DNA from: Lentisphaeria bacterium
GTDB lineage: Bacteria > Verrucomicrobiota > Lentisphaeria > Victivallales > UBA1829
NCBI GenBank assembly: GCA_003526375.1
Contig: DPDG01000074.1
Coordinates: 62,001-126,000 of the forward strand
Reading direction: 5' to 3'
DNA length: 64,000 nt
This document shows, piece by piece, positions 9,821 to 18,975 of this stretch. Under the pieces are notes generated by a model, which worked only from the letters and a program-made list of their open reading frames with translations, had not been told where the DNA came from and did not search any database. The position numbers were made by a program, and so were the translations under genes. How positions within the stretch are numbered: the first letter of the stretch is position 1; each line of letters opens with the position of its first letter.

Positions 9821-9876
9821 TTGACAAAATTGCAGAATTCATTATAATATATAAAAAGAAAAGGCAAACGTTTACC
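9821..9876 (+). promoter_or_regulatory. Promoter and LacI-type operator of module 2
   Basis: TTGACA (9821-9826) and TATAAT (9843-9848) are spaced by 16 nt. Downstream, GGCAAACGTTTACC (9863-9876) is a near-perfect palindrome with a central CG, the layout of many LacI/GalR-family operators. It lies over the expected start of transcription, so autorepression is likely. Confidence 0.75.
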
Positions 9877-9901
9877 TTTCATATTGCAAGGAAAAAGCAC
9901 A

Positions 9902-10921
9902 ATGGCAATGACAATGATGAAACTGGCGGAGAATCTGGGACTCTCCGTTGCAACGGTCTCACGCGTTCTGAACGGCTGTGACAAGAAACGTGTGCGCCCG
10001 GAGCTGGCGGCAAGGATTCGCGAGGAGGCACGCAAAGCGGGATTCCAGCCGGACCGTGCGGCGGGTCAGTTGCGCAGGCGCCGTTCCAACCTGATCGGTA
10101 TTCTCCTGCCCTCTCTCTCCATTGTCAATTTCTATTCCGAGCTGGCGGGAGAACTTCACGAACTGATCTTGAAACGTGGATATTTTCCTGTCTTTGCCTT
10201 TTGGATTCAGATGGAAGAAGCGGTCAAAGCCTACCGGAATATCGTTTCCTGGAGAATCGACGGACTGATCACCGTTCAGCCGGATATCATTGAAGGCAAA
10301 CCGGAATTTCCGGTCGTTTCCTATTATAATGAAGATCCCCGTTTTGACTGTCTGGTGACGGACTCGGAGCAGATTTTCAGAGAGCTGCTGGAATATCTCA
10401 CCTCTCTCGGACACAGGAATATAGTATGGATCGGCTGTAATTTCGATGGACGCCTGCCATGTCTCATGCGATTGTGCCCGGAATACAGCGTCAAAATCAA
10501 ATATATGGACTGCGACAACTCAATCGGTCTGCTTTCCAGCTCGGCGGGATATTGCCTGACGGAAAAGATGCTGAAAGAATTTTCCGCCGACCTGCCGACT
10601 GCCATTGTTGCCTCAAGCGACGACATCGCATTCGGCGCCATCCGGTGCCTTGCAGACCACGGATACCGTTGCCCGGAGGATTTCAGCGTCATCGGAAGTG
10701 ATGATGTCAAGCAGGCGGAACTTTATATTCCGGCGCTTACGACAATCAAGCATTCTGACAAGACCTCGCTCGCGGAACTCCTGACGGACCAGATTTTCAA
10801 AAAAATCGAAAAGCCGGACCTGCCGCGGGACAGAGTGGTAATCAAGAGAAGTCTTGCAGTAAGAGACAGTTGTGCCCCGCCGCGATCCCATGAATTAACA
10901 TCCATCCCGAGGAGGCAGTGA
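9902..10921 (+). CDS. LacI-family transcriptional regulator (module 2)
   Basis: The N-terminal helix-turn-helix reads MKLAENLGLSVATVSRVLNG. The hinge region and ligand-binding domain follow, ending with VIGSDDVKQAELYIPALTTI, typical of the family. Start 9902 is chosen because AAGGAAAA lies about eight bases upstream; two more in-frame ATGs occur within the next 12 bases. A TTG at 9884 is possible but has no ribosome-binding site. The gene has its own promoter with an operator-like palindrome and is followed by a prepilin-like gene and a DUF4838 gene. It is a functional parallel of the regulator at 4809, though the two sensor domains differ, so the inducing sugar probably differs. Confidence 0.88.
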   Translation: MAMTMMKLAENLGLSVATVSRVLNGCDKKRVRPELAARIREEARKAGFQPDRAAGQLRRRRSNLIGILLPSLSIVNFYSELAGELHELILKRGYFPVFAFWIQMEEAVKAYRNIVSWRIDGLITVQPDIIEGKPEFPVVSYYNEDPRFDCLVTDSEQIFRELLEYLTSLGHRNIVWIGCNFDGRLPCLMRLCPEYSVKIKYMDCDNSIGLLSSSAGYCLTEKMLKEFSADLPTAIVASSDDIAFGAIRCLADHGYRCPEDFSVIGSDDVKQAELYIPALTTIKHSDKTSLAELLTDQIFKKIEKPDLPRDRVVIKRSLAVRDSCAPPRSHELTSIPRRQ

Positions 10922-10994
10922 TAAGACTTTGCAGTTTCCACCCAGTTTACAGATTTTTCCGTTTCAAAAAACTTAAACTAGAAGGAGGACTAAA

Positions 10995-11828
10995 ATGGAC
11001 AACAATACAAAACAACGGATGATATCAGGTGCCAGAGATATTCGCCGGCGAACACTTTATCTGCACATTTTCACACTGATAGAATTGCTGATCGTGATTG
11101 CGATCATCGCAATTTTAGCGGCAATGCTGCTGCCTGCCCTGAACAAAGCACGTGAGAAAGCACAAACGGCGGCATGTCTGTCAAACGTCAGGCAGATCGG
11201 AATCGGTTATACCATGTATGCCAATGCCAATAAAGACTATGGTCCAATGACTACAGCTCAGGGACATCTGGCATTGGAATGGATGGACTGCAGTATCATC
11301 AGTCAAAATAAAACCTTATGGAGAGAACGTCTTGCAGGATTACTCTGCGCAGACGGGTATCTCACTCCGAATGTAATGAGGTGCCCGGCATTCAAAGATG
11401 CCGTGATAGAACAAGGATATACTGCCAATGACAGAATTTTCAGGCCTAATGAATGGAATAAGACGGACAAGATTGTCGAAGGCAACTATGTCTTGCGTAC
11501 AACTGACCTCAAAACATACGAGGAGATGCAGCCGTCGTTTGACACTGCCGCAATGTCAGCCTGGGGTTATAAACTGGGAAATTCCCCCAAAGCAGCAATC
11601 ACCTGGGACCGAGCTACTAAGGAGCTCGGGCCGGAGTGGGCACATCAATCCGTAAACGCCGGTTATGAGGACGGAAGCGCTCAAAGCATTCCCAATCTTG
11701 CTCACAAGATGATTATGGTGGGGCTGACCTCCCATAGCTACTCCATCAACAATGGAGATTCAAAGCTTTACGCAACCAAAGAGGCCATAAGCCGCAACGG
11801 CAAGTATGGCAGAATGTTCTGTAAATAA
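10995..11828 (+). CDS. Prepilin-like secreted protein with uninterrupted leader (module 2)
   Basis: The 277-residue protein has a 25-residue polar leader followed by FTLIELLIVIAIIAIL and the usual pilin helix continuation LLPALNKAREKAQ. This matches a type IV/type II-type prepilin signal. A strong ribosome-binding site, AGGAGG, precedes the ATG at 10995. The soluble domain has conserved small motifs (CPAF, NYVLRTTD) but the HADG segment seen in its paralogue at 5834 is not obvious. It lies between its LacI regulator and the DUF4838 gene and is probably co-transcribed with both. Confidence 0.86.
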   Translation: MDNNTKQRMISGARDIRRRTLYLHIFTLIELLIVIAIIAILAAMLLPALNKAREKAQTAACLSNVRQIGIGYTMYANANKDYGPMTTAQGHLALEWMDCSIISQNKTLWRERLAGLLCADGYLTPNVMRCPAFKDAVIEQGYTANDRIFRPNEWNKTDKIVEGNYVLRTTDLKTYEEMQPSFDTAAMSAWGYKLGNSPKAAITWDRATKELGPEWAHQSVNAGYEDGSAQSIPNLAHKMIMVGLTSHSYSINNGDSKLYATKEAISRNGKYGRMFCK

Positions 11829-11864
11829 CTTTAATTATTCAAACTGAAAAAAGAAAGAAGGACG

Positions 11865-14685
11865 ATGAAATCATTAACGGTATTACTGCTGTTTGCACTG
11901 TCGGTTGCAACGTATGCAGAGACGGAATTCTTCAATCAGGGGAAAACCAGATGGAAGATAGGAATTTCGCCTGATGCCACGGCAGTGGAAAAGTATGCGG
12001 CGGAAGAATTGAAAAATACTCTGAAAAAAAATCTCCGGAGCAGATTTTCCCGTCATTGCCGTCGATGCAAATCCGACAAAAGGCACCATTCTGATCGGAA
12101 CTCCGGGAACAGCGGATTTCATTAAGAAACAGGCTGAAAAGCTGCAAATCTCCGATGGCAAAACAGAAGAAATCACAGTGCGCACCATGGATGGGAACCT
12201 GTATCTTGCAGGAAATCAGCCGCGCGCAGCACTTTATGCCGTCTATTCCTTTCTGCAGAATCAACTTGACGTGCGCTGGTTCTGGCCCGGAGACGACGGC
12301 GAGTTTCTTCCAGCTCTGAAACAATGGAACCTCAACAATGTCAATTACAAGTTCAGACCGGTCTTCCGCTTCCGGGAAATGACTCCCTGCGTAACAGCAG
12401 CCCATGTGCCGACGGAAATCTGGATGGCCAGAAATTTTCTGAACTGCGGCTCAAGAACACTGTCCATCCGCGACAAGGCGGGTTACTACAAATATGATCT
12501 CGGGCATTTCGTCGGAGTCTATCAGGGACTCTTTGCGGAACGCCCCGAGCTGTTCGCTCTTGTTGACGGCAAACGCATACCGGAAGGATTCGTCGGCTGC
12601 TGGTCAAATCCGGAATTCACGCAATATGCCGTAAACAGGATTGCCGGAATCGTCAAAAGGGGAAATCTGGACTTGATCAATGCCTTTCCGGAAGACATCC
12701 GGGAACGTTGCGAATGCCCGGAATGCACGAAGAATCCTGACCGCTCCTCGCGCTGGTATGACTATTATAAGATCCTGATCAAAGAAATCAGAAAACAATG
12801 CCCGGACGTCATGTTCGCCGGAACAGGATATGCAGAATACTACCAGATACCGAAAACAACCATCGAAGGACTTGAGTATGTAGACATCTGCCTGAACAGA
12901 TGCTATGTGCATAAGCACGACGATCCCAACTGCCCTGAAAACCAGAAGGGATTCAAACATCTGAAAAACTGGCAGAAAAAGACCACGATCGGGCTTTACG
13001 GATATGAATTTGACGCCATTTACCCGAATCCGGTTTATATGCCTTTCTGGCACATGCTGGAAGATCAGTTGCAGGTTTGCAGAGATATGAACCTGATTCA
13101 TGTCAAGACAGAGCAATTGATCCGGTGGGATGAAAATGCAAGACGTGAAGATATTTTCAATCTCATCCACCGCATTGCATATTACGTTTATGCCAGGCTC
13201 GCCTGGAATCCGTCCGCAAGCGCCGATGCAATTCTCCGTGACTTCTGCGAAAAAGTCTACGGTCCGGCAGCAGATATCATGTATGAATACCACGACTCAA
13301 TGGCGAAACAGTGGGATTCCATGAAGATACACATTGCAACAGATACCGGAGCCTCTGCTTTGCCTGTTGCACCGGCATTCATCAATGAGTCGATCATCGC
13401 CATGGCGCATGATAAATTCAACCGGGCACTGAAAGCTGCGCAGGGAAATCCGCGGGTCACTGCCGATATCGAACTGGACCGGAAATTATTCGCCAAGTGG
13501 GAGTCGCTCTATTTGAATGTCACGGCAAACGGTCTTTCCATCTGTGCCCAGCAAATGCCAGAAGGAAACGGATTCAAGGATATTCCCAGACAGCGCATGG
13601 TGGATAAAAAAGGACAGCCGACAGACTCTACTGTGGCTGTCTACTGGACCAATAAGGCGCTCCATATCAGGGTGGAAGGTCCGGAGGACAATATGGAACT
13701 CCTGAAAGAAGGTCCCAAGGGCAGAGATGTGAATCTCTGGCATCGCGATAATAAATATGACAATGTCGAGATATTCATTGAACCGCATGACGGAATAGGT
13801 TACCGTCAACTGGCAGCCAATCCGGCAGGCGGCACATACGATGCCATCAAATGGGATAAATCATGGAATCCGGAGTGGAATGTAAAAACAACCACGGGAA
13901 AAAATTGCTGGACCATGGATTTCACGATTCCGTTCAAAGCAATCACCGGCTCCGCCCCCAAACACGGGGACCAGTGGCACATCACCATCATCCGCAACAA
14001 TCAAAAGGAGGTAGTCGCATTTCCTTTCGCATCATACCATGCGTCAATGACCGGAGCCTCGCTCTATTTCAGCAAGGCGTCCAAATATTCCATTGTCTGG
14101 ATTTCCTCAAAAGGCTTCAGTAACGGCATGCGCTGCACTTACACCGTTCCGAAACTGATTGAGCGCAACTGGAAATTCACCAATGTGCATGGCGTGGAGG
14201 GAGCCAACAACGTGACTCTCAAAGGAACGGATTTCATCTATATCGAAAACTACCAGAACCATTTTCCGCAGAAGTTCTTCGATGAAAAACTGATTCCAGC
14301 AGTAAAAGACGGCGCGGTCGTCTTCTTCGGAAGCTATTTCTTCCTTGACAAACTGGAAAAACAGTTTTCCAATCCGACCTATGCAATCAAATTCACGGAA
14401 AATGCGGGAAAAGTCAGGAAACCATCCTACATCCGCAACGATGCGTTTGCCACAACTCCCAATAAAATATCAAACCATCTGGTTTTCACGCCTTCGGGAA
14501 CTCTGGAGCCGAAATATCCGGACAAATGGGTGGTTCTCGCGGCCCAGAAGACCGCCGCAGGAGAGGAGAAACCATTCATGCTGGCACGCCCCCTCGGCAA
14601 AGGAATGGTAGTCATCTGCGGCGACATCCTCGGACTGCCTCTCTTTGAAAACCTTTTGGAATACAACAAGCACATCAAACGCTGA
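11865..14685 (+). CDS. DUF4838 glycoside-hydrolase-like protein, reading frame broken in an A8 tract (module 2)
   Basis: This gene is a paralogue of the one at 6558-9395. The first 53 or so codons encode a signal peptide (MKSLTVLLLFALSVATYA) and the start of the N-terminal domain. After eight A residues at 12024-12031 the frame shifts and meets a stop at 12123-12125. Reading seven A residues instead restores LKKISGADFPVIAVDANP, which matches the paralogue (LQKISGAEFPIL). From there the frame stays open to 14685 through the DUF4838 core, a CBM9-like domain and the C-terminal domain with GKGMVVICGDI. With the correction the product would be about 939 residues. The break could be a sequencing error, a recent mutation, or slippage-based on/off control. 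No other lesion is visible. Confidence 0.8.
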
Positions 14686-14695
14686 AAAACAACTT

Positions 14696-14721
14696 GTGCC
14701 GGAGGTTAAAAACTCCGGCAC
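14696..14721. terminator. Inverted repeat between converging modules 2 and 3
   Basis: GTGCCGGAG (14696-14704) and CTCCGGCAC (14713-14721) form a perfect 9-bp stem. It lies between the stop of the DUF4838 gene (14685) and that of the aminotransferase (14824, minus strand). On the minus strand a T-rich run follows a few bases later, so it may terminate the aminotransferase transcript or act in both directions. The sequence after it resembles the stem region at 30736-30760. Confidence 0.5.
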
Positions 14722-14823
14722 CGGAACCCCGACATACTCAACCGTCATGTCATTCAATCATAATGATTCACCTGAAATGAATTGTTTTTCTGAAGAAATC
14801 ACGGCTGGTTCCTTCAGGAGACA

Positions 14824-15981
14824 TCAGAGAGACGCCATAAACATCCGGATGCGCCTTAACGCCTCTTTCAGTTTTTCTTCTTCCAGAGTGAAGGCAATCC
14901 GGATATACCGATCATAGCGGCTCCCTCCATATGCGGAACCATGGACAACGGCAACTCTCCGGCAATCCAGCAGCCGATAGACAAAATCCTCCGCACGAAG
15001 CTCCGTCCGCCCGATATCAACGAAAGCGTAAAAAGTCGCCGGAACAGGACGGCACGCCAAACCGTCAATGGCATTGATCCCGTCATAAATGAGATCGCGC
15101 CGTCTCTGAAACTCTTCCCGGATATAATTCGTGTCAGTCCGCTTATTCAGAGCCTCGATTCCGGCATGTTGTGCGGGCAGCGGGGCACAGGCAACGATAT
15201 TCTCCTGCATCTTGGTCATCTGCGCGATCAATTTCTCCGGTCCGACAGCCCATCCCAGCCGCCATCCCGTCATGGCAAAACGTTTCGACATGCCGTTGAT
15301 GACCACGGTGCGTTCTTTCATTCCGGGAATGCCGCGGATGCTCCGGCTCCGGCATCCGTCATAAACCAGAGACTCATATATTTCATCGGAAAGTACGGTG
15401 AAATCGCAGCGTTGTGCAAGCTCCGCGATTTTCTCCAGCGTTTTTTCCGGAATGACGGCTCCGGTTGGATTGTTCGGCGAGTTCAGGACGACCACTTTTG
15501 TACGTTTCGTCAGAACCGCCTCCAGATCATCTGCCTGAAGCTGGAAACCATCCTCCGGACGCGTATAGACAAAGACCGGAACAGCGCCGAGAGAACGGAC
15601 CACCTGAGAATAATTGATCCAGTAAGGGGCGTGAATCACAACCTCGTCACCCGGTTCCACCAGAGAATAGAGTGTCAGGAAAGCGGCCTCCATAGCTCCT
15701 ACCGTAACGATGATCTCTCTTTCAGAGTCCGCCTCCACCCCCGTGGATCGCCTGATATCGTCCGAAATGGCACGGCGCAGTTCAAGAAGCCCCGCATTTG
15801 CGGAATAGCGGGTATATCCTTCCATAATGGCACGGCATGCCGCCTTGCGGACATTGAGCGGCGGTGGCAGATCAGGGTCTCCCAAAGTAAGATCAATGAC
15901 ATCCGGATACCTTGAGGCACGGTCAAAAACCGCCCGCGGCGGAGAGGGTAAAACACATTCAACACGATGCGCAATCTGCAT
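14824..15981 (-). CDS. Class I/II pyridoxal-phosphate aminotransferase
   Basis: The 385-residue protein is a fold-type I PLP enzyme of the aspartate/aromatic aminotransferase group. Recognisable elements are the YTRYSANAGLLELRRAI segment (about 56-72), NPTG (171-174), SDEIY (198-202) and the Schiff-base lysine in NGMSKRFAMTGWRLGW (K233). It would transfer an amino group between an amino acid and a 2-oxo acid; the exact substrate cannot be assigned. Its start lies 21 nt after the stop of the upstream hydrolase gene, making it the last gene of module 3. Why an aminotransferase sits in a glycan module is not evident from the sequence. Confidence 0.88.
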   Translation of the reverse strand: MQIAHRVECVLPSPPRAVFDRASRYPDVIDLTLGDPDLPPPLNVRKAACRAIMEGYTRYSANAGLLELRRAISDDIRRSTGVEADSEREIIVTVGAMEAAFLTLYSLVEPGDEVVIHAPYWINYSQVVRSLGAVPVFVYTRPEDGFQLQADDLEAVLTKRTKVVVLNSPNNPTGAVIPEKTLEKIAELAQRCDFTVLSDEIYESLVYDGCRSRSIRGIPGMKERTVVINGMSKRFAMTGWRLGWAVGPEKLIAQMTKMQENIVACAPLPAQHAGIEALNKRTDTNYIREEFQRRRDLIYDGINAIDGLACRPVPATFYAFVDIGRTELRAEDFVYRLLDCRRVAVVHGSAYGGSRYDRYIRIAFTLEEEKLKEALRRIRMFMASL

Positions 15982-16002
15982 AAGTACAAACCTTCTTTCC
16001 TG

Positions 16003-18951
16003 TTACAGCCCGGATGCGGCGGGAGGATTCATCTGATATATGACGGTTTCACCATGACGCATATCCAGAGACAACCTGTCCACAGCCGGCAGCACTGTTC
16101 CATCCGCCAGATTTTTCAGTCTTCTTTTTCCGGGAAGCCGGACCTCTTTCCTGCCGTTTCCATCGGCATGAATCATCAAAAATCCGGCATTGGCGCGAAC
16201 CAGATCTCCGGAACGGTTCCAGATATGAACGCCGGCCGCCTCCGCAGCGCCGCGCAACAGACCGGCAGTCGGACGCGTCAGGCTGTAAAAACTCTTTCCG
16301 CCCCAGGGACCCCTGATCTCCGCCAGAACAGGAAGATTGCGGAGCCTGCCGTGAATTACGGCGTCCGGGGAAACCACCGAAAATCCGGGATCAAACGTAT
16401 AGTACTCAGGATCAGGCTTCATGTATTTGCTCATTCCCGCAGGTGCCGCAACTTCCAGGCGGGCTCTCCTGACCGGACGTTCCAGACGGAATTCAAAGCC
16501 GGTCAACCGGTTCATCAGTTTCAGGCTGTTCCCGCCATAGGTAATAAAGCCGGGAGCATAGAACCAGAGAGCGGATGCCCGGTTGCGGGAAAGTCTGGCA
16601 TGAATCTTCCGCAGGACTTCATATTCATCAAGTCCGAGATGCCAGACGTTGGCAAATATGTAAAGTTTGTAATCCGGCATGTTGTCTTCAAAGAGATCGC
16701 TGAAAAGATAAGTGTCAAACGGAAAACCCGCGTGTCCGCATTCCGCCTTTGCATTGCGCACATAATCCTGATGCTGCTTCTTCGCATCGTTGACGAACAT
16801 CATACTGGTTTCGTCCACGATAAGAGCAACCTCCGCAACAGAATGCCGGGGCTGATCGAGAAGAGATTTCTCCAATCGCGCCATTCCGGCAAACTGCTCC
16901 ATCAGCTTCTCGTGGTGAAATGTGGAAACGCCCTCCAGCAGCAGCCACTGGATTCCGGCTCCCTGCGTCAGGGAATTGCCGAAACTGCGCCAGTGGACAT
17001 TGAGCGTTTCCTCCAGCGTGGGTGTCCGGTAAACATTATTGTTGACTGCAAAGCACGTCCGCATATCCGCCTCGTCGAAATAGAACTTGCGATGCAGCCG
17101 GAGCGAAGCGGTATAGCCGCACAGATAGTCGCCCTCCTGTCCCGCGCGGCGGCGATCGTAACTGGTCGGACCGATCAGAAAATCCACATTCGGATCGCGC
17201 AGGATGCGGTTCAGCGCATGAAATCCCTGATTCTCCAGTTCCCTGTGCCAAAGAGTATAACCATAAAAAACGCCGATCAGTTTCGGGGTTTTCATCGCCT
17301 GCTTCGCACCGGCGGCAAACATGGAAATACAGTCGGCAACGGTATCGCTGGCGAACATCCGGTAGTCGATGACCGCCCGCGCTTTCGGCCAATAACGGAA
17401 AAAGCCGTATTCGGAGACTTTGGAACGCTGTTCCGGGGAAGGTATTTCAGCAGTCCCGAAACTCACATCGCTCCTGTTCCACGCCTTGCGGAGCGCGGCA
17501 TCCGTCCGGTAACGCTTTTTCAGATATTCCCGGAACGCCTCCCTGTTTACGGGAGAATAATCCACCAGCCCGTGATGACTGCCCCACCAATACCATTCAC
17601 TGGCGCGTCCGCCGCTCAAAAGATAGCCCGCGATATGGTGGGCATAAGACGAACTTTCAATATGGCGGATCGCCGCCTGCATGGCTTCCATGGCATCGCG
17701 CCGCCATGCCGGACTGCTGAAGGACGGCTGATCACGATCCGTTTTGCCATCCACGGTACAGCCGGCTTCCCTGCGATGAAGCTTCGCCCAGCCACGCGGC
17801 ATATCCAGTTTGAGCCGCAGCATGATCCGGGCACGGGGGTTTGCCCTGACCGCCGCCTGAATTACGGTATCGATCCTGCTGAAATCATATTTTCCGGGGG
17901 CAAGGAACCAGCCGTATATGCCGTTTCTCCATATAGTCATATTCTGCATGAGGAGCCCCTGAAACGGCATCCCCGCAGCGGCAAAATCACGCAGGCTGGC
18001 ATTCATTTTCTCATCGGAATCGCGCGGAGCGACGGCAACAGTCATGCAGGGCACAATTTCACCGTTATGGCGAATTGCCGGCGCCCCGTTATGCATGACA
18101 ACTTCAAATTTGGAATTCTTCTCCTGCAACGGCGCCGGAATGTTCCGCTCGAAACGCTCCGTCAAAGCAAGTTTCCGCCTGAAATCCGGGCTGTAACCGG
18201 CAAACAGCGCCGCGCGCCTGCGGGGGACCTCCACCCTGCCGTCGGGATAAACGTTCTTCCCCGCCCGGAAATTCTCCGCAATCTGTTCCTGAGACAGCGC
18301 GGTGTCATAAAAGGAAACACTCCCGATGTATCCGTTGAAAAACGCCATGCTTCCTCCGCCATCCCCCTGACCGCAGCCGATTTGAACGGCACTGTCACTG
18401 ATGGGAAGACTCCTGGTACGGCTGGTCCCGCAGGCGGCGATTTTTCCGTTGACATAGGTTGTGATCTTTCCCTTGTCGAATGCAGCCGCCACATGATTCC
18501 ATCGAAACGGCTCCGCCTTCACGCATTCTTTCAGGGGGACAAGTTCAGTTCCGTATTTTCCTGTCCGCAGCTTGTCGTGGTAACGCAGAATCCCCTCCCA
18601 GATTTTCGTATCCGGATTGACAAGGGAGAAATTCGGTACCATATCATAAAGCTGAAAGGAAAAATCCACGTTCATTCTTCCCCGGTTCCCCTTGAAAACG
18701 ATCCCGCGGTATCCATTGTTGCCGATAAATTGAAACGTTCCCGGCACCACGCCGCCCGGCGCGACCCATGCTTCCACGGTAAACTGTTCTCCGCTGAATT
18801 TTTCCTCAGGAAACCGGAGCCGCGGCAAATCTTCCGGCGGGTCGCCGGCATGATACGGTTTGCCGTCTGCCGGACGAAATTCAAAAACAGGCTCCAGAGC
18901 CGCACTCAGAAAAACAAGGGACGCCAAGACAAATACCGATCCGATTTTCAT
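16003..18951 (-). CDS. Large secreted LamG + GH42-like protein (module 3)
   Basis: After a signal peptide (MKIGSVFVLASLVFLSAAL) there is a LamG/concanavalin-like carbohydrate-binding domain at about residues 50-240 (VEAWVAPGG, NHVAAAFDKGKITTYVNGK, GYIGSVSFYDTALSQEQIAENF). A TIM-barrel region resembling GH42 beta-galactosidases follows (GKYDFSRIDTVIQAAVRANP, GYLLSGGRASEWYWWG). A domain resembling the GH42 trimerisation fold comes next (VALIVDETSMMFV, YKLYIFANVWHL). The start at 18951 is preferred; a GTG at 18960 lies too close to the AAAGGA site. It is translated 24 nt after the interrupted prepilin gene. It is probably a glycan-cleaving enzyme; substrate unknown. An antisense open frame of similar length is a compositional shadow. 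Confidence 0.8.
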   Translation of the reverse strand: MKIGSVFVLASLVFLSAALEPVFEFRPADGKPYHAGDPPEDLPRLRFPEEKFSGEQFTVEAWVAPGGVVPGTFQFIGNNGYRGIVFKGNRGRMNVDFSFQLYDMVPNFSLVNPDTKIWEGILRYHDKLRTGKYGTELVPLKECVKAEPFRWNHVAAAFDKGKITTYVNGKIAACGTSRTRSLPISDSAVQIGCGQGDGGGSMAFFNGYIGSVSFYDTALSQEQIAENFRAGKNVYPDGRVEVPRRRAALFAGYSPDFRRKLALTERFERNIPAPLQEKNSKFEVVMHNGAPAIRHNGEIVPCMTVAVAPRDSDEKMNASLRDFAAAGMPFQGLLMQNMTIWRNGIYGWFLAPGKYDFSRIDTVIQAAVRANPRARIMLRLKLDMPRGWAKLHRREAGCTVDGKTDRDQPSFSSPAWRRDAMEAMQAAIRHIESSSYAHHIAGYLLSGGRASEWYWWGSHHGLVDYSPVNREAFREYLKKRYRTDAALRKAWNRSDVSFGTAEIPSPEQRSKVSEYGFFRYWPKARAVIDYRMFASDTVADCISMFAAGAKQAMKTPKLIGVFYGYTLWHRELENQGFHALNRILRDPNVDFLIGPTSYDRRRAGQEGDYLCGYTASLRLHRKFYFDEADMRTCFAVNNNVYRTPTLEETLNVHWRSFGNSLTQGAGIQWLLLEGVSTFHHEKLMEQFAGMARLEKSLLDQPRHSVAEVALIVDETSMMFVNDAKKQHQDYVRNAKAECGHAGFPFDTYLFSDLFEDNMPDYKLYIFANVWHLGLDEYEVLRKIHARLSRNRASALWFYAPGFITYGGNSLKLMNRLTGFEFRLERPVRRARLEVAAPAGMSKYMKPDPEYYTFDPGFSVVSPDAVIHGRLRNLPVLAEIRGPWGGKSFYSLTRPTAGLLRGAAEAAGVHIWNRSGDLVRANAGFLMIHADGNGRKEVRLPGKRRLKNLADGTVLPAVDRLSLDMRHGETVIYQMNPPAASGL

Positions 18952-18975
18952 TCTGTTCACAATCCTTTCTTCTCG

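Noticed and set aside
12178..14685. Treating the downstream part of the module 2 DUF4838 gene as a complete gene starting at 12178
   Set aside because: The ATG at 12178 lies inside the conserved N-terminal domain with no ribosome-binding site, and the missing part, including the signal peptide, is found just upstream in a shifted frame.
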